This document shows, in pieces, positions 39,814-40,286 of a DNA stretch of 40,286 bases. The stretch covers positions 1 to 40,286 of the forward strand of contig DASZLR010000174.1 of the NCBI GenBank assembly GCA_035552275.1, given 5' to 3'. The position numbers and the translations under genes are program-made. The notes under the pieces are model-generated. The model worked only from the letters and a program-made list of their open reading frames with translations. It was not told the DNA's origin and did not search any database. Position 1 is the first letter of the stretch. Every line of letters begins with the position of its first letter. The DNA comes from DASVLX01 sp035552275 (lineage in GTDB: Bacteria; Actinomycetota; Actinomycetes; Mycobacteriales; Pseudonocardiaceae).

Positions 39814-39820
39814 GTATGAT
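39790..39820 (+). promoter_or_regulatory. Predicted leaderless promoter of the HicA-like gene
   Basis: A -10 TATGAT (39815-39820) places the start of transcription about 7 bases later, at or next to the A of ATG 39827. There is no Shine-Dalgarno before that ATG, consistent with a leaderless message. A -35 TTGGAC lies at 39790-39795 with a long 19-bp spacing, or TGGACA at 39791-39796 with 18 bp. Both lie in the hairpin. Confidence 0.45.
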
Positions 39821-39826
39821 TCCAAC

Positions 39827-40084
39827 ATGGTCAGCAAGGGGAGACACCCCAAGCGTGCCGTGGCCGATGCACTTGACGCGACGAAGGCTGTCGACCACCT
39901 AACGGTCGTGGAGAACCACAAAGGCCACCGGTGGGGCTGGGTAGTCGGCCTCAACTGCCATCAGGGACCACATGACCGGGGCCATCCCGGCGATCCGGGC
40001 AGCTTCACTGTGTGGGGCACACCCGAACCGCCGGAGAATCACGCCAAACAGATCGCCCGCTTCGTCGCCCGTCATCGACACTGA
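39827..40084 (+). CDS. HicA-like small toxin candidate
   Basis: 85 residues, basic. The core GHRWGWVVGLNCHQGPHDRG is followed by FTVWGTPEPPENHAKQIARFVARHRH, with a His-rich C-terminus. The W-x-TP-x-PENHAKQI-RFV-RH pattern is shared by small HicA-like proteins of actinomycetes in which a dsRBD-like fold carries an RNA-cleaving His; this is recalled, not searched. The ATG lacks a Shine-Dalgarno. The downstream gene starts 9 bp later with a good ribosome binding site, so the two form a bicistronic toxin-antitoxin-like unit. An alternative is a stand-alone nucleic-acid-binding protein. Confidence 0.7.
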   Translation: MVSKGRHPKRAVADALDATKAVDHLTVVENHKGHRWGWVVGLNCHQGPHDRGHPGDPGSFTVWGTPEPPENHAKQIARFVARHRH

Positions 40085-40093
40085 GAGGAGACC

Positions 40094-40286
40094 ATGATGA
40101 CCACTTGGAACTTCCAGCTTCGGCTGAACCGCGAACCAACCGAAAACGAGTTCGATGCCTTGTACGAGGCCGGCTTGTCCGACGCCGGCATCGAGGGCTC
40201 CCTGGTCGATGTCGACCGCGAGGCTCCGAGCATGCCGCAGGCCATCATTAGCGTGGCCGCACAGGTCCGTTCCGTTCCGGGGCTAC
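40094..40286 (+). CDS. Partner of the HicA-like gene, 3' truncated by window end
   Basis: 64 complete codons are visible. GAGGAG lies 3 bases before the ATG at 40094 (a second ATG follows at 40097). The sequence TTWNFQLRLNREPTENEFDALYEAGLSDAGIEGSLVDVDREAPSMPQAIISVAAQVRSV belongs to an actinobacterial family that I recall commonly following the HicA-like gene. An HTH segment is usual at its C-terminus, which is outside the window. Expected role: antitoxin and autorepressor of the pair. Confidence 0.7.
   Translation, partial: MMTTWNFQLRLNREPTENEFDALYEAGLSDAGIEGSLVDVDREAPSMPQAIISVAAQVRSVPGL

Noticed and set aside
1..40286. CRISPR array, tRNA, rRNA, insertion sequence or prophage
   Set aside because: No regularly spaced repeats, no cloverleaf-like sequence with a recognisable T-loop, and no transposase, integrase or phage structural gene was seen.

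Overview
The window is high-GC actinobacterial chromosome. The gene content (actinobacterial qcrCAB/ctaCEF respiratory supercomplex genes, an AdoK-type adenosine kinase, DUF397 and DUF3043 proteins, an F420-type luciferase-like oxidoreductase, many GTG/TTG starts) suggests the Pseudonocardiales or a close relative. From memory, the same core genes (trpD, ctaE, qcrCAB, ctaF, ctaC, asnB, cbhK/adoK, an ErpA-type gene, cobTS, ilvE, gcvT, pepA/B, dlaT, lipB, lipA) sit near each other in mycobacteria, so most of the window looks like a conserved core region with accessory genes inserted at its edges and in a few gaps. No species is claimed.

Layout. 1-2.5 kb is accessory: the C-terminal end of a probable polymorphic toxin, its candidate immunity gene, a DUF397 protein with its XRE/DUF5753 regulator, and a divergent unknown gene with an inverted repeat between. 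2.5-11.7 kb holds a beta-lactamase-like lipoprotein, the leftward ctaE-qcrC-qcrA-qcrB operon (4-bp ATGA overlaps), a rightward pseudo-receiver / trpD / methyltransferase group, and leftward ctaC-ctaF. 12-18.3 kb holds asnB, a secreted Asp-box (sialidase-like) protein, a PIN/HTH toxin-antitoxin pair and the leucyl aminopeptidase gene pepA. 18.4-22.7 kb holds a membrane protein coupled to gcvT, then ilvE and a quinone oxidoreductase. 22.7-25.0 kb is the leftward cobU-cobT-cobS operon. 25-31.8 kb is a run of small and housekeeping genes: DUF427, a flavoprotein disulfide oxidoreductase, DUF3043, erpA, a luciferase-like oxidoreductase, MgtC, adenosine kinase and an ABM-domain protein. 32.3-39.8 kb is lipoate biology: lpdA (E3), sucB (E2 with two lipoyl domains), a TIGR01777 epimerase, lipB and lipA, with a TetR regulator and an unknown helical protein inserted between lipB and lipA. 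The window ends in a HicA-like gene and a truncated partner.

How they work together. Two coherent systems dominate. One is the bc1-aa3 terminal respiratory chain, with QcrC's two hemes passing electrons to the CuA subunit CtaC. The other is lipoate synthesis and attachment (LipB, LipA) next to its main client enzymes (E2, E3) and the lipoyl-dependent glycine cleavage protein GcvT elsewhere in the window. The accessory genes are mostly small conflict or toxin-antitoxin modules. The most distinctive non-coding signals are a 14-bp perfect inverted repeat before pepA, three phased CCGGAT boxes before the quinone oxidoreductase, matching operator-like sites before tetR, and a hairpin that appears to serve both as lipA terminator and as part of the promoter of the HicA-like pair.
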